Of a stretch of DNA of 64,000 bases, positions 33,694-41,297 are shown piece by piece. Source of the DNA: Flavobacterium shii (GTDB lineage: Bacteria > Bacteroidota > Bacteroidia > Flavobacteriales > Flavobacteriaceae). Position numbers and translations under genes: made by a program. Each line of letters starts with the position of its first letter. Positions within the stretch are counted from its first letter, which is position 1. The notes under the pieces were generated by a model. The model saw only the letters and a program-made list of their open reading frames with translations, had not been told where the DNA came from and made no database searches. The stretch covers positions 124,001 to 188,000 of the forward strand of contig NZ_JAOZEW010000006.1 in the NCBI RefSeq assembly GCF_025847235.1. The letters are read 5' to 3'.

Positions 33694-34098
33694 TTATTTA
33701 TTGATTAATTTCTCAAGCCTAACCATCATTTCATCTTTCTCTTTCAACATACGCTCGTACAACGCAATTTTTTCTTCATATAATTGAACAATTTTATCAA
33801 TTGGATTAAAAGTAGGGTTATCATTTCTTTGATATCCAATGCCATTATCACCAAATGTATTAGAAATAATATTCACCGCTTGCTCTTCATCAAAATTCTG
33901 AAAAGCTTCAACTGGAATTTTTAATACAGCTGAAATTTGCTTCAACAGATTATCTTCAATTACATCTTTCTGCTCCAGCATAGAAATTTTCTTTTGGTTC
34001 CAGTCTTCGCCCAGATCATAAGCTAATGCTTCCTGCTTTATATTAAGCATTTCTCTGAAACGTTTTACGTTTCTTCCCTGATGTATTTTCTGTTCCAT
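33694..34098 (-). CDS. XRE-family helix-turn-helix regulator, copy 1
   Basis: 134 residues from ATG 34098; an upstream in-frame ATG would add 22 residues not conserved in the second copy. N-terminal XRE domain (RFREMLNIKQEALAYDLGED, then WNQKKISMLEQ, about residues 12-45), a linker (about 70-95) and a C-terminal coiled-coil helix (EEKIALYERMLKEKDEMM). It is nearly identical to the gene at 47681 except in the linker (GDNGIGYQRNDNPTFNPIDK here). It probably acts as a dimeric DNA-binding regulator; the target is unknown. Confidence 0.9.
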   Translation of the reverse strand: MEQKIHQGRNVKRFREMLNIKQEALAYDLGEDWNQKKISMLEQKDVIEDNLLKQISAVLKIPVEAFQNFDEEQAVNIISNTFGDNGIGYQRNDNPTFNPIDKIVQLYEEKIALYERMLKEKDEMMVRLEKLINK

Positions 34099-34278
34099 AA
34101 TGAATATCAATTTTTCTAAAGGCTCAAAGATAAAGCCATTTGTGGTAAAAATCCTGAGTTTCAAAGATAAAAAAATATCCCGTAAATATCCCTTTTGTCA
34201 GATATTATATCTGCATTTCGAATAGATTATCCTTTACAAAGAAAGGAACTTCGCTTGTGAATTTTAAATCTCTTTACT

Positions 34279-34839
34279 ATGAAAAAGAATAAAATATCTT
34301 TCGAAACCAGCTTTTGGAGAGGATATATGTCAGGAAATCCATTTAAGGCAATTGAAGCCTTTTTTTCCTTTGCAGATCTGGATTATTACAAACAGAATTT
34401 AACCGAAGTTCTAGTTTACAGCTATAAGAGAGAAGTCTATGAAGCGAACAATCCCTCCAATGCTTTTGTTTTTTATACTGCTATAAACTCTTTCCTCAAA
34501 GTGTGTTACTGCTTGCAACAGAAAGGCAAAAAATGGAAAGTGAAAGCGTCTTTGAACTCTGAAACGGTTTTTCATCTTTCTTCCCTGACGAAGGAAGAAT
34601 ACGATAATCCTTTTATGGTTTTTCAAAAAGCATTTGATGAAAAAACGCTGGAAGAATTTGAATCATTTCTATGTTTAATCCTGGAACTTTCATTATCTCC
34701 CTATGCCGGAGATCCTTTCTTTGATCTGGCGACGCCTTACATTCATTTAATAAAAATGCTCGATGCAGTGGAACTAATGAGAGAAAGGGGTATTGAGAAA
34801 ATCAAGAAAACGGATAAGATTGATTGTGTAACGGAATAA
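34279..34839 (+). CDS. Conserved-looking cytoplasmic protein, unknown (possibly mobile-element associated)
   Basis: 186 residues, mostly helical, no signal peptide or membrane segment. I do not recognise the family. It starts with MKKNKISFETSFWRGYMSG and contains aromatic-rich helices (FYTAINSFLKVCYCLQQKGK). It is divergent from the XRE gene, and the region between them has a candidate shared promoter. A disrupted small frame follows 34 bases downstream. Position in the island suggests a mobile-element cargo gene. Confidence 0.65.
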   Translation: MKKNKISFETSFWRGYMSGNPFKAIEAFFSFADLDYYKQNLTEVLVYSYKREVYEANNPSNAFVFYTAINSFLKVCYCLQQKGKKWKVKASLNSETVFHLSSLTKEEYDNPFMVFQKAFDEKTLEEFESFLCLILELSLSPYAGDPFFDLATPYIHLIKMLDAVELMRERGIEKIKKTDKIDCVTE

Positions 34840-34873
34840 AATATCCTTTTCCCAAACTTTAAAATACGATAGT

Positions 34874-35066
34874 ATGAAAACTTCAACATCAAGTTTCTTT
34901 AGGTAATCCGTCTATTGAATTTTATTACTGTCCTTTGGCTGACATCTGCAAAAATAAAGAATCAGAAGATTACAGCCTTAATTTTTTGTGGCAAAAAAAG
35001 GGAGCAGCTCCAAAAGTTTATAGTGATAAAAATTTCTCAACTAACTATTATTACATAATTTTGTAA
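34874..35066 (+). pseudogene. Small gene disrupted by a +1 frameshift near its start
   Basis: ATG 34874 reads only MKTSTSSFFR before a stop. Removing one A from the AAAA run at 34877-34880 opens a frame of about 63 residues up to the TAA at 35064, with an ordered sequence (LGNPSIEFYYCPLADICK, YSLNFLWQKKGAAPKVYS). I do not recognise it. Either it is a decayed gene or the base count in the run is wrong. Confidence 0.45.
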
Positions 35067-35069
35067 TGC

Positions 35070-35798
35070 ATGAAGTACCTAGCTTCTTACTATTATACTA
35101 TGAGCAATATATTTTCTGACAGCAGCCAAATTGGGATAGTATCTACTTTTTCTGAGCTTGTAGATACCAATTTTAAGGGAGAAATGAATGCGCTATGCTG
35201 GTACAGAAATTTAGATGGTGATTTTAATGAGATTGTAACCCAGTTATCTTTAAAAGAAAACGTAACCGAAGTTTATCCTGAAGATTTAATCACACTCCAG
35301 CTATCAGAAAAGGGGAATATAGCAAGGGAAATAATCTTAAATGATTTACAATTATTAGCTGATTTTGGAGCTTCGCCCTCTCTTAATTTACTGAAGTGTT
35401 ATGAGCGTGATGACGAATTAGATTTCATATCCACCGATGTGTATTCGTTTCATGTTGATCGTTCGCCCATTGCAGCAGATACTTTTTTATGTACCTATCA
35501 CGGGGCGGCAAGTGATATTATTGCTAATTCTCAAGCAGGGCAAAAAATTCTAATTCCAGAAATCCGAGCAAAGCTAAAAGAGTTGTATGATGGATCAGAG
35601 GAAGAATTCGAAAACTTTTTGAAGGAAAATTATTTTGATTTGCATTATCAGGTACATCACGATGCAGAACCTATTAATTTAGGAATAGGGCATCTCTGGC
35701 GGCTGGCTGTAGATCATCCAAAACAACAAGTGCCGCCTTGTATTCATAGAGCGCCAATAGAAAATGAAGGGGAATATCGGTTGTTGTTGATTTGTTAA
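35070..35798 (+). CDS. DUF1826-like protein
   Basis: 242 residues, or 232 if it starts at the second in-frame methionine (ATG 35100, MSNIFSDSSQ), which I find equally plausible. The pattern FHVDRSP...FLCTYHG (around residues 129-145), the late LWRLAVDH and HRAPxxxxxEYRLLL match the DUF1826 family layout (F-H-x-D, CTYxG, HR-P, RLLL). The histidines and aspartate look like metal ligands. The gene ends just one base before an IS3-transposase fragment, so its natural C-terminus may have been cut. Cytoplasmic; function unknown. Confidence 0.6.
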   Translation: MKYLASYYYTMSNIFSDSSQIGIVSTFSELVDTNFKGEMNALCWYRNLDGDFNEIVTQLSLKENVTEVYPEDLITLQLSEKGNIAREIILNDLQLLADFGASPSLNLLKCYERDDELDFISTDVYSFHVDRSPIAADTFLCTYHGAASDIIANSQAGQKILIPEIRAKLKELYDGSEEEFENFLKENYFDLHYQVHHDAEPINLGIGHLWRLAVDHPKQQVPPCIHRAPIENEGEYRLLLIC

Positions 35799-36007
35799 GG
35801 AAATTGTGGAGATAATGCAGTTGAGGAAAGTTTTTTTAATCCTTGAAAACTGAATTGATTTATGGCTATAAATTAATTTATAAAGAACATATGAAACTAG
35901 AAATCTTTGAATACATTGAAATTTTTTACAATAGGAAAAGGAGACACTCATCTTTCAATTATGTAACTGTTGAAGAATTCAACAATCAAATTAAATATAA
36001 AATGTAG
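35799..36007 (+). mobile_element. IS3-family transposase remnant (3' end)
   Basis: The bases encode GNCGDNAVEESFFN, then, after a one-base deletion near 35840, SLKTELIYGYKLIYKEHM and EIFEYIEIFYNRKRRHSSFN followed by VTVEEFNN and a stop. This is the conserved C-terminal end of IS3-family OrfB, including the DDE-motif glutamate region. The upstream portion is lost. At 36040-36057, CAGATGGGACAGAACC also resembles the IS6 right end. The remainder of the gap to 36426 has no gene. Confidence 0.8.
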
Positions 36008-36426
36008 CTTAATTAAATGTGTGATTTTTGTTTGCATATCCAGATGGGACAGAACCTTTAATAGCGGTGATAATAAAAAAGACATAAAAAAAGTCATTTC
36101 GTAAGAAATGGGCTTTTCAGCTAGTGACAGGGACAGGACAAATTTCAACATCATTTTTGGATGATTTGAAGAAATTGGCTTACTATATGTAGTGTCTGTC
36201 TTTCATTGGCTTTGTAAATTTGGTTTAGATGTCCTGTTGGGGATTGATATGGTATTATAAAATAAGTAATTAGGATTGGATAATTAGCTTAGGGGAACAA
36301 CCTGCCTGCTTAAAGGATGCGGATTGCAATAAGTCCCAGTGGATAGGGAGGGAGAGGGTAACCATTTTGCACACTGTACACAACGGTTTACAATTAATCT
36401 TTATATTTGATGATGAAATTAATAAA

Positions 36427-37215
36427 ATGAGAGGAAAAACTAAACCGTATGCCTTAATAACTGGTGCCAGCAAAGGCATTGGAAAATCTATTGCTTATGA
36501 ATTGGCTAAACAGGGTTATCCACTATTGCTTGTTGCAAGAAGTGAAGAGGAATTAAAAGCACTATCTGAAGATCTTCAAGTTAAATACAGCATCAATGCT
36601 CCTATTTTATCGATTGATCTTTCGATAAATGGTGCATCGCTAAAAGTAACCAATTGGATAAAAATGAATAACTATCCAGTGGGCTTTTTAGTTAACAATG
36701 CTGGTTATGGTGTGTGGGGCGATTTTAGTCAGTCTTCTCTAACCGATCAGCTTGGCATGATGCAACTTAACATGAATGTAGTTGTAGAACTTTCACATTT
36801 ATTAGTACCCATACTTTTACAAGAAAAACAAGCCTACATTTTAAATATATCAAGTACTGCTGCATATCAAGCTGTACCTACGCTAGCTGTTTATTCGGCT
36901 ACAAAGTCTTTTGTTTTATCGTTTACCCGTGCCTTGCGTTTCGAACTTGCTCAAACTTCAATTTCAGTAACCTGTTTTAGTCCAGGCCCGGTTGATACTG
37001 GTTTTGCTGCAAGAGCTGGTTTAAACGCTTTTAGCAAAATGGCCGAAAAGTTTAATATGCAACCTGATGAAGTTGCAAAAATTGCAGTAAAAGCGATGTT
37101 TAACAAAAAATCCGAAGTTATTCCAGGTTTTAAAAATATCATTTCGGTTTATGCCAACCGTATACTACCAAAGGCATTTATCGAAAAAACTGCAGCTGGA
37201 ATTTATAAAATTTAA
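36427..37215 (+). CDS. Short-chain dehydrogenase/reductase (SDR) of the lipid-type cluster
   Basis: 262 residues from ATG 36427 (MRGKTKPYALITGASKGIG). An in-frame ATG 20 codons upstream gives an extension unlike any SDR. Cofactor motif TGASKGIG, NNAGYG, catalytic serine in NISSTAAY and the YSATK pair. It resembles the DltE/YqjQ-like long-tail SDR branch, ending with an amphipathic segment (SVYANRILPKAFIEKTAAG) that could touch the membrane. It heads a same-strand group: hexacysteine peptide, dioxygenase, CDP-alcohol transferase-like protein, GtrA. Confidence 0.9.
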   Translation: MRGKTKPYALITGASKGIGKSIAYELAKQGYPLLLVARSEEELKALSEDLQVKYSINAPILSIDLSINGASLKVTNWIKMNNYPVGFLVNNAGYGVWGDFSQSSLTDQLGMMQLNMNVVVELSHLLVPILLQEKQAYILNISSTAAYQAVPTLAVYSATKSFVLSFTRALRFELAQTSISVTCFSPGPVDTGFAARAGLNAFSKMAEKFNMQPDEVAKIAVKAMFNKKSEVIPGFKNIISVYANRILPKAFIEKTAAGIYKI

Positions 37216-37298
37216 TTTTTACAAAAAATAAATAAATATTCTTTGTAAAAAGAAAAATTATATTAAGTTTGTATTAAATTCTACTAATTCTATAGAGT

Positions 37299-37484
37299 AT
37301 GTCAAATAAAAGAGAAAATAGGCTTAATTTATCTGAAAACCGAATGCACGCCAACATGCGAATGTGCTGTTGCTGTTGTTGTTATTCTATTTTAGATAAA
37401 ATTAAAAACTATATTATTTCATTTATTAAATCTATATTATCATGGTATCTTCTTATAAAACCTTTACCCTTACGGAGCAATTAA
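37299..37484 (+). CDS. 61-residue peptide with six consecutive cysteines
   Basis: The frame begins ATG at 37299 (MSNKRENRLNLSENRMHANM), then RMCCCCCCYS with six cysteine codons TGC TGT TGC TGT TGT TGT at 37365-37382, and a hydrophobic helix (NYIISFIKSILSWYLLI). Internal methionines (16 or 20 residues in) could be the real start. Its last 43 bases overlap the dioxygenase gene in another frame. I know of no family; it could be a cysteine-sensing leader peptide, a metal-binding peptide, or a lipidated or membrane micropeptide. No terminator hairpin is visible between it and the next gene. Confidence 0.45.
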   Translation: MSNKRENRLNLSENRMHANMRMCCCCCCYSILDKIKNYIISFIKSILSWYLLIKPLPLRSN

Positions 37485-38248
37485 CTAATGAGCAAATTGC
37501 GTTTTTTAACGAACATGGCTTCATCCATTTCAAAAAATTTATAAATCCGGAAACAGTTTCATCCATCATTGATGCCTCGAAACAAGTAGAGCAAAATTGG
37601 ATTGAAAACGATCTTCAAAAAGTAAATGGTGTTCCAATAAAATACGGAAAAGATTTAGATGGTTCTCCTATTGTACAACGTTTTGCTTTTATCAATCAAC
37701 ATCATCAAGCCTTAAGCGGTCTTTTACTTGATCCAAGATTTAATGGTTTACTACCATTGGCAGGCGAGGGTGCAAGATTAGGAACTGAAGAAAAAGACGG
37801 AATGGTTTTCAATCATTATATCAATGGGCCAGAAAGTAAGTTTACTAAAATGGGCTGGCATACAGATGGTTTGAGAGATATTTTTTATGGTGCAAAATTA
37901 AACCCAATGCTAAATGTGGGTATTCACTTAAGCACTTTAAAACCCGAAAACGGTGGCCTTAAAATAATTCCGGGTACTCACAAACAAAGTATTTATCAAA
38001 TGCTTTTCCGTAAAAAATACTTTTTAGATAATAAAGCCGATCCACAGGAAGTTTCCATTAATCCCGAAGCTGGAGATTTAACCATTCACGATGGCCGTTT
38101 GTGGCACAGAGTTGCAGAATCATCTATTAGTGGCGAAGAAAGCAGAAGAAGAGTTATTTACATTCCGATTATAGCTGGAAAGTACGCTCCTAAAAATGAG
38201 AATAGCCCAACGGTTTTTTATCAACGTTTTGCAGGTATTGTTAAATAA
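37442..38248 (+). CDS. PhyH-type Fe(II)/2-oxoglutarate dioxygenase
   Basis: 268 residues. The facial triad is visible: H140 and D142 in GWHTDG, and H222 in DGRLWHRVAE, with R237 or nearby arginines (SRRRVIY) binding 2-oxoglutarate. The double-stranded beta-helix core matches the phytanoyl-CoA dioxygenase family, which hydroxylates lipid or small-molecule substrates. It follows an SDR and overlaps the hexacysteine peptide gene. A lipid or acyl-chain hydroxylase role is inferred from its neighbours. Confidence 0.88.
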   Translation: MVSSYKTFTLTEQLTNEQIAFFNEHGFIHFKKFINPETVSSIIDASKQVEQNWIENDLQKVNGVPIKYGKDLDGSPIVQRFAFINQHHQALSGLLLDPRFNGLLPLAGEGARLGTEEKDGMVFNHYINGPESKFTKMGWHTDGLRDIFYGAKLNPMLNVGIHLSTLKPENGGLKIIPGTHKQSIYQMLFRKKYFLDNKADPQEVSINPEAGDLTIHDGRLWHRVAESSISGEESRRRVIYIPIIAGKYAPKNENSPTVFYQRFAGIVK

Positions 38249-38402
38249 TTATGCTGTTTATTATCGCATTTAGTTATCTGGTTAGATCAGGTAAGCTAAA
38301 GAGTACCACAGATTTTTTTAAAAATAGTCAAAGAAAAGTAAAACTAAAAATTATAAAACTAGAATTGGCTATACTATCTGGCTTACAAATATTACGCTAT
38401 TA

Positions 38403-39089
38403 ATGGGAAAAGAAATACAGATTGAAGATTATAGTGCAATTGCACAAAGAACATTCTCTGACCGTAAGCGAACTAATATTTTAAAAAGAGCAGAACAGTT
38501 AACGATTGTATTTTTGCTTCCAAAAGTACCTAAATTCATTTCTCCAAACGTACTCACTTTAATTGGTACGTTTGGTTCTGGATTAATTTTTTTAGCCTTT
38601 GTTTTAGGTACTTATTTAACAAGTTGGTATTTGCTTTTCGGTATTATCGGTTTGGTTATAAATTGGTTAGGCGATTCTTTAGATGGAAGATTGGCTTATT
38701 ATAGAAATATTCCGCGTCGTTGGTATGGTTTTGCACTCGATATTATTGCCGATTGGATTGGTATTGTACTCATAGGCTTTGGCTATTATATTTATGCTAA
38801 AAACGGCACACAAGTATTAGCTTTTGCTTTTGTTGCATTGTATGGCTGGTCAATTATCATCAGTCAGTTACGCTACAAAATTACAGATGAATACCGTATA
38901 GATTCTGGCTTTGTTGGCCCAACAGAACTTCGATTTATTATTGCTTTAATTTTAATTATAGAAGTTTTGTTTCATGGATCAATTACGTATTTGGCTAGCT
39001 TAATCTCTGTTTTATTATTTATAATCAATACTATTGATAGTTTGAAGCTTTTAAAGTTGGGTGATTTAAAAGATAAAAACCAAGGCTGA
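38403..39089 (+). CDS. CDP-alcohol phosphatidyltransferase-like membrane protein
   Basis: 228 residues, about 6 transmembrane helices. The family motif D-x2-D-G-x2-A-R-x8-G-x3-D-x3-D is present as D91-S-L-D94-G95...A98...G109...D113...D117, so all four aspartates and both glycines are kept, but the arginine after the alanine is tyrosine (Y99) and the spacing to G109 is one residue longer. The protein would transfer a phosphoalcohol between a CDP-lipid or CDP-alcohol and an acceptor at the inner membrane. It is directly followed (1 base apart) by GtrA. Confidence 0.85.
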   Translation: MGKEIQIEDYSAIAQRTFSDRKRTNILKRAEQLTIVFLLPKVPKFISPNVLTLIGTFGSGLIFLAFVLGTYLTSWYLLFGIIGLVINWLGDSLDGRLAYYRNIPRRWYGFALDIIADWIGIVLIGFGYYIYAKNGTQVLAFAFVALYGWSIIISQLRYKITDEYRIDSGFVGPTELRFIIALILIIEVLFHGSITYLASLISVLLFIINTIDSLKLLKLGDLKDKNQG

Positions 39090-39090
39090 T

Positions 39091-39507
39091 ATGTTCAGTA
39101 AAAAATCCATTTTGATTTTTCTACAAGCACAAGTTGCAGCATTTGTAGGTGGTATTACCGATTATGGTTTAATGATTCTATTAACAGAAGTATTTAAACT
39201 GCATTTTACCTTTTCTATTTTAATCTCCGGAACCGTTGGCGCCATTATCAATTTCAGCATCAATAGATTTTGGGTATTTAAAAATCAATCCGGTTATAGC
39301 AGCCACATCAATAGTCAGCTTTTTAAATTTGCGTTAGTTGTATTGGGAAGCATTTCCTTAAAGTCATTTGGTACGCTTATTTTGCAAAAAGGATTTCTAA
39401 TCGATTATAGAATCGGAAGATTAATCACAGACAGCTTTGTTTCTTATGGTTTTAATTATCCACTGATTAAATATTGGGTTTTTAGGGTAAAGGAAAAAAG
39501 AATGTAA
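39091..39507 (+). CDS. GtrA-family membrane protein
   Basis: 138 residues with four transmembrane helices. The segments FVGGITDYGLMILLTEVF and SGTVGAIINFSINRFWVFKN are the family signature. GtrA proteins are linked to moving undecaprenyl-phosphate-bound sugars across the membrane or to polyprenyl-glycan modification. It directly follows the CDP-alcohol transferase-like gene, 1 base after its stop, so the two products likely act on the same lipid-linked substrate. Confidence 0.9.
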   Translation: MFSKKSILIFLQAQVAAFVGGITDYGLMILLTEVFKLHFTFSILISGTVGAIINFSINRFWVFKNQSGYSSHINSQLFKFALVVLGSISLKSFGTLILQKGFLIDYRIGRLITDSFVSYGFNYPLIKYWVFRVKEKRM

Positions 39508-39587
39508 TTAAATCAGATTAGTATCAAAATAACCAGTTGCGTGCAATTCGTAGCTTTCTATTTAACAGATAGACCCGAAGCCCAATG

Positions 39588-39711
39588 CCATTTCGACGCA
39601 GGAAACCCGAGCGATAGTGAACAGGCGAAGCAAATCTCCGTAAGTAACTCCGCAACGCAAATCCAATCTTTGTCGAGCTTCTCGTGGAGATTTCTCCTGC
39701 GTCGAAATGAC
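39588..39711. repeat. Palindromic repeat with CATTTCGACGCAGGA arms
   Basis: CCATTTCGACGCAGGAAA on the left and TTTCTCCTGCGTCGAAATGA on the right, about 80 bases apart, inside a GC-richer block (39541-39760) that has no gene of its own. Such fold-back repeats are common between genes in Flavobacterium. A second short segment, CTTTGTGTCTTAGCGACTTTGCGTG, follows to 39752. Confidence 0.65.
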
Positions 39712-39849
39712 AATATTGTGTTTAAACTTTGTGTCTTAGCGACTTTGCGTGATTAATTTTATTTTCTAAAAAGCTTAACTTAATAACATTGGACTTCGGA
39801 ACTATGTGTTAAAATAATTGCAACCAGCAGGTTGTATAAAAACTTCGTT

Positions 39850-40428
39850 ATGAGAAAATTATCATTTAAATATTTTACAAAATCACTAATCGTTATTACG
39901 ATCTTAGTAAATATAATTTCAGGAAATCTATTGGCACAATCTAAAAATCCATCGCCATTAAATTTTCCAACGCCCAAGAATATAGATAATATGCTGTTTT
40001 ACATTCAGCGTGATCCAAATGTAAACACTGCAATTTATACCATAAACTATGACGAAAATGGAAAAATAAACAAAAGCAATCCTATAAAAGCCTATTGGAT
40101 TCGATATGCTGAGAAAGGGGAGAAGAAAGACTTTAATTATATGCAACGAAAATATGCATACGGAATAGAAAGTAAAACGGTAAATAATGAAGAGTTTGAG
40201 CTTCAATTTGTATCGTACAAAAAGCTGCCGTTAACTTTGAAAAAGATAGATTCAGATCAAAAATATCATGTTTTTGTAAGTGTAAATCAGAAAAGAATAC
40301 AGGTAGAAAAAATATTTGTGCGCATTGAAGGAGGTTCGTTTTGGTTACCAAATGTAAAGTATGCCGAAGTTACCGGAATTGAGACTTCCTCAAATAAAAT
40401 AATTACGGAGAGAATGTTGTTGAAATAA
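39850..40428 (+). CDS. DUF4833-family periplasmic protein
   Basis: 192 residues from ATG 39850 (MRKLSFKYFTKS); an upstream in-frame ATG lacks a signal shape. Signal peptide to about residue 29 (LLAQS), then a beta-rich domain with the family's opening NIDNMLFYIQRDPNVNTAIY and the central NPIKAYWIRYAEKGEKKDF. Function unknown. It lies 342 bases downstream of GtrA on the same strand and is separated by the palindromic repeat, so it may be an accessory member of the same group. Confidence 0.72.
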   Translation: MRKLSFKYFTKSLIVITILVNIISGNLLAQSKNPSPLNFPTPKNIDNMLFYIQRDPNVNTAIYTINYDENGKINKSNPIKAYWIRYAEKGEKKDFNYMQRKYAYGIESKTVNNEEFELQFVSYKKLPLTLKKIDSDQKYHVFVSVNQKRIQVEKIFVRIEGGSFWLPNVKYAEVTGIETSSNKIITERMLLK

Positions 40429-40470
40429 AATTCCATTTCTAACGAAATGAGATTTTTAATTTCTTTTTTG

Positions 40471-40971
40471 CTATTTATTTTTTCTAGATTCCATCTCTTT
40501 TAAGCAATGATTTTTACAACCTTCATATTGATAGAGATATGGTTTATCCATTCTTATATTAAGTCTATAGAATTCTCTATCGGAATTTTTATAAATAAAA
40601 TTTTCAAAATTTAAAATGTAATCTCCAGCCAAATCATCGTAGCTTAAAACTGTAAAATCAGGAAGATTTAATAGTTTTAAAAATTCGACTAAATCTATCT
40701 CTTCTAAATTATCTAAATCAGTATTTAATCCTTCATATTCTCCAAGAACTTTAATTTTGTTTTCATTTGAAGTAAATCTTGTATTAATATAAAAATTAAA
40801 TAATTCGTTAAGCGTCATCCCTTCTTTACATATCTTTTGTAATTCTTCAACCGCATAGCGTGATTCATTATTGTATGGAATTATTAAACGCCCATTTTCG
40901 TAAAAATGCGGTATTTTATTATCAATTTCTAATTTTTCATTTGCATAAATAATAGTAATATATTGTCCCAT
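40471..40971 (-). CDS. Acidic cytoplasmic protein of unknown function
   Basis: 166 residues, no signal peptide or membrane helix, not recognised. The sequence (MGQYITIIYANEKLEIDNKI, DLAGDYILNFENFIYKNSDR) is acidic and looks like a mixed alpha/beta domain. It is isolated on the minus strand at the edge of a repeat-rich region, a position typical of small accessory or immunity-type genes; this reading is speculative. Confidence 0.6.
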   Translation of the reverse strand: MGQYITIIYANEKLEIDNKIPHFYENGRLIIPYNNESRYAVEELQKICKEGMTLNELFNFYINTRFTSNENKIKVLGEYEGLNTDLDNLEEIDLVEFLKLLNLPDFTVLSYDDLAGDYILNFENFIYKNSDREFYRLNIRMDKPYLYQYEGCKNHCLKEMESRKNK

Positions 40972-41067
40972 TTTCGATTAATTACGTAAACGATAAGTTA
41001 TAATGTAAAACGAAAATAATACAATTTTGAAGTATTTTAATTATTTTTTATTTTAAGTTTGAATAAT

Positions 41068-41204
41068 GGATACGGATTTACTCAACGAGAGTACGGAAAA
41101 TCTTTCCGTGCCCTTTCCTATATTAATAAAAACTGGATTTTCTTTTTTTAATTTGTTAAGATATGCTTTGCGGGCACAGATTACAAATTCGCGCGATCGG
41201 GTAT
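41068..41204 (+). repeat. Interspersed repeat family B, copy 1
   Basis: About 137 bases containing TCTTTCCGTGCCC, TATTAATAAAAACTGGATTTTC, TTTTAATTTGTTAAGATATG and ending GCGCGATCGGGT. The left end is degenerate. It lies in the 326-base gap upstream of the WG-repeat gene. Copies 2 and 3 are at 45072 and 45719, all in the same orientation. Confidence 0.7.
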
Positions 41205-41297
41205 AGAAAAACAAAAAGAGACAGTATTATGGCTGAAATTGAACAGCAAAAACCAAAAAAGTATTTCAAAAAAATGCTACTAATTTATTATAACTGC

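Noticed and set aside
39541..39756. A 71-residue open frame across the palindromic repeat
   Set aside because: It lies in repeat DNA, has no signal or family pattern, and the arms are better explained as a fold-back element.
41163..41297. A longer start for the WG-repeat protein (45 extra residues)
   Set aside because: The extension is inside repeat family B and would remove the clear signal peptide beginning at 41298.
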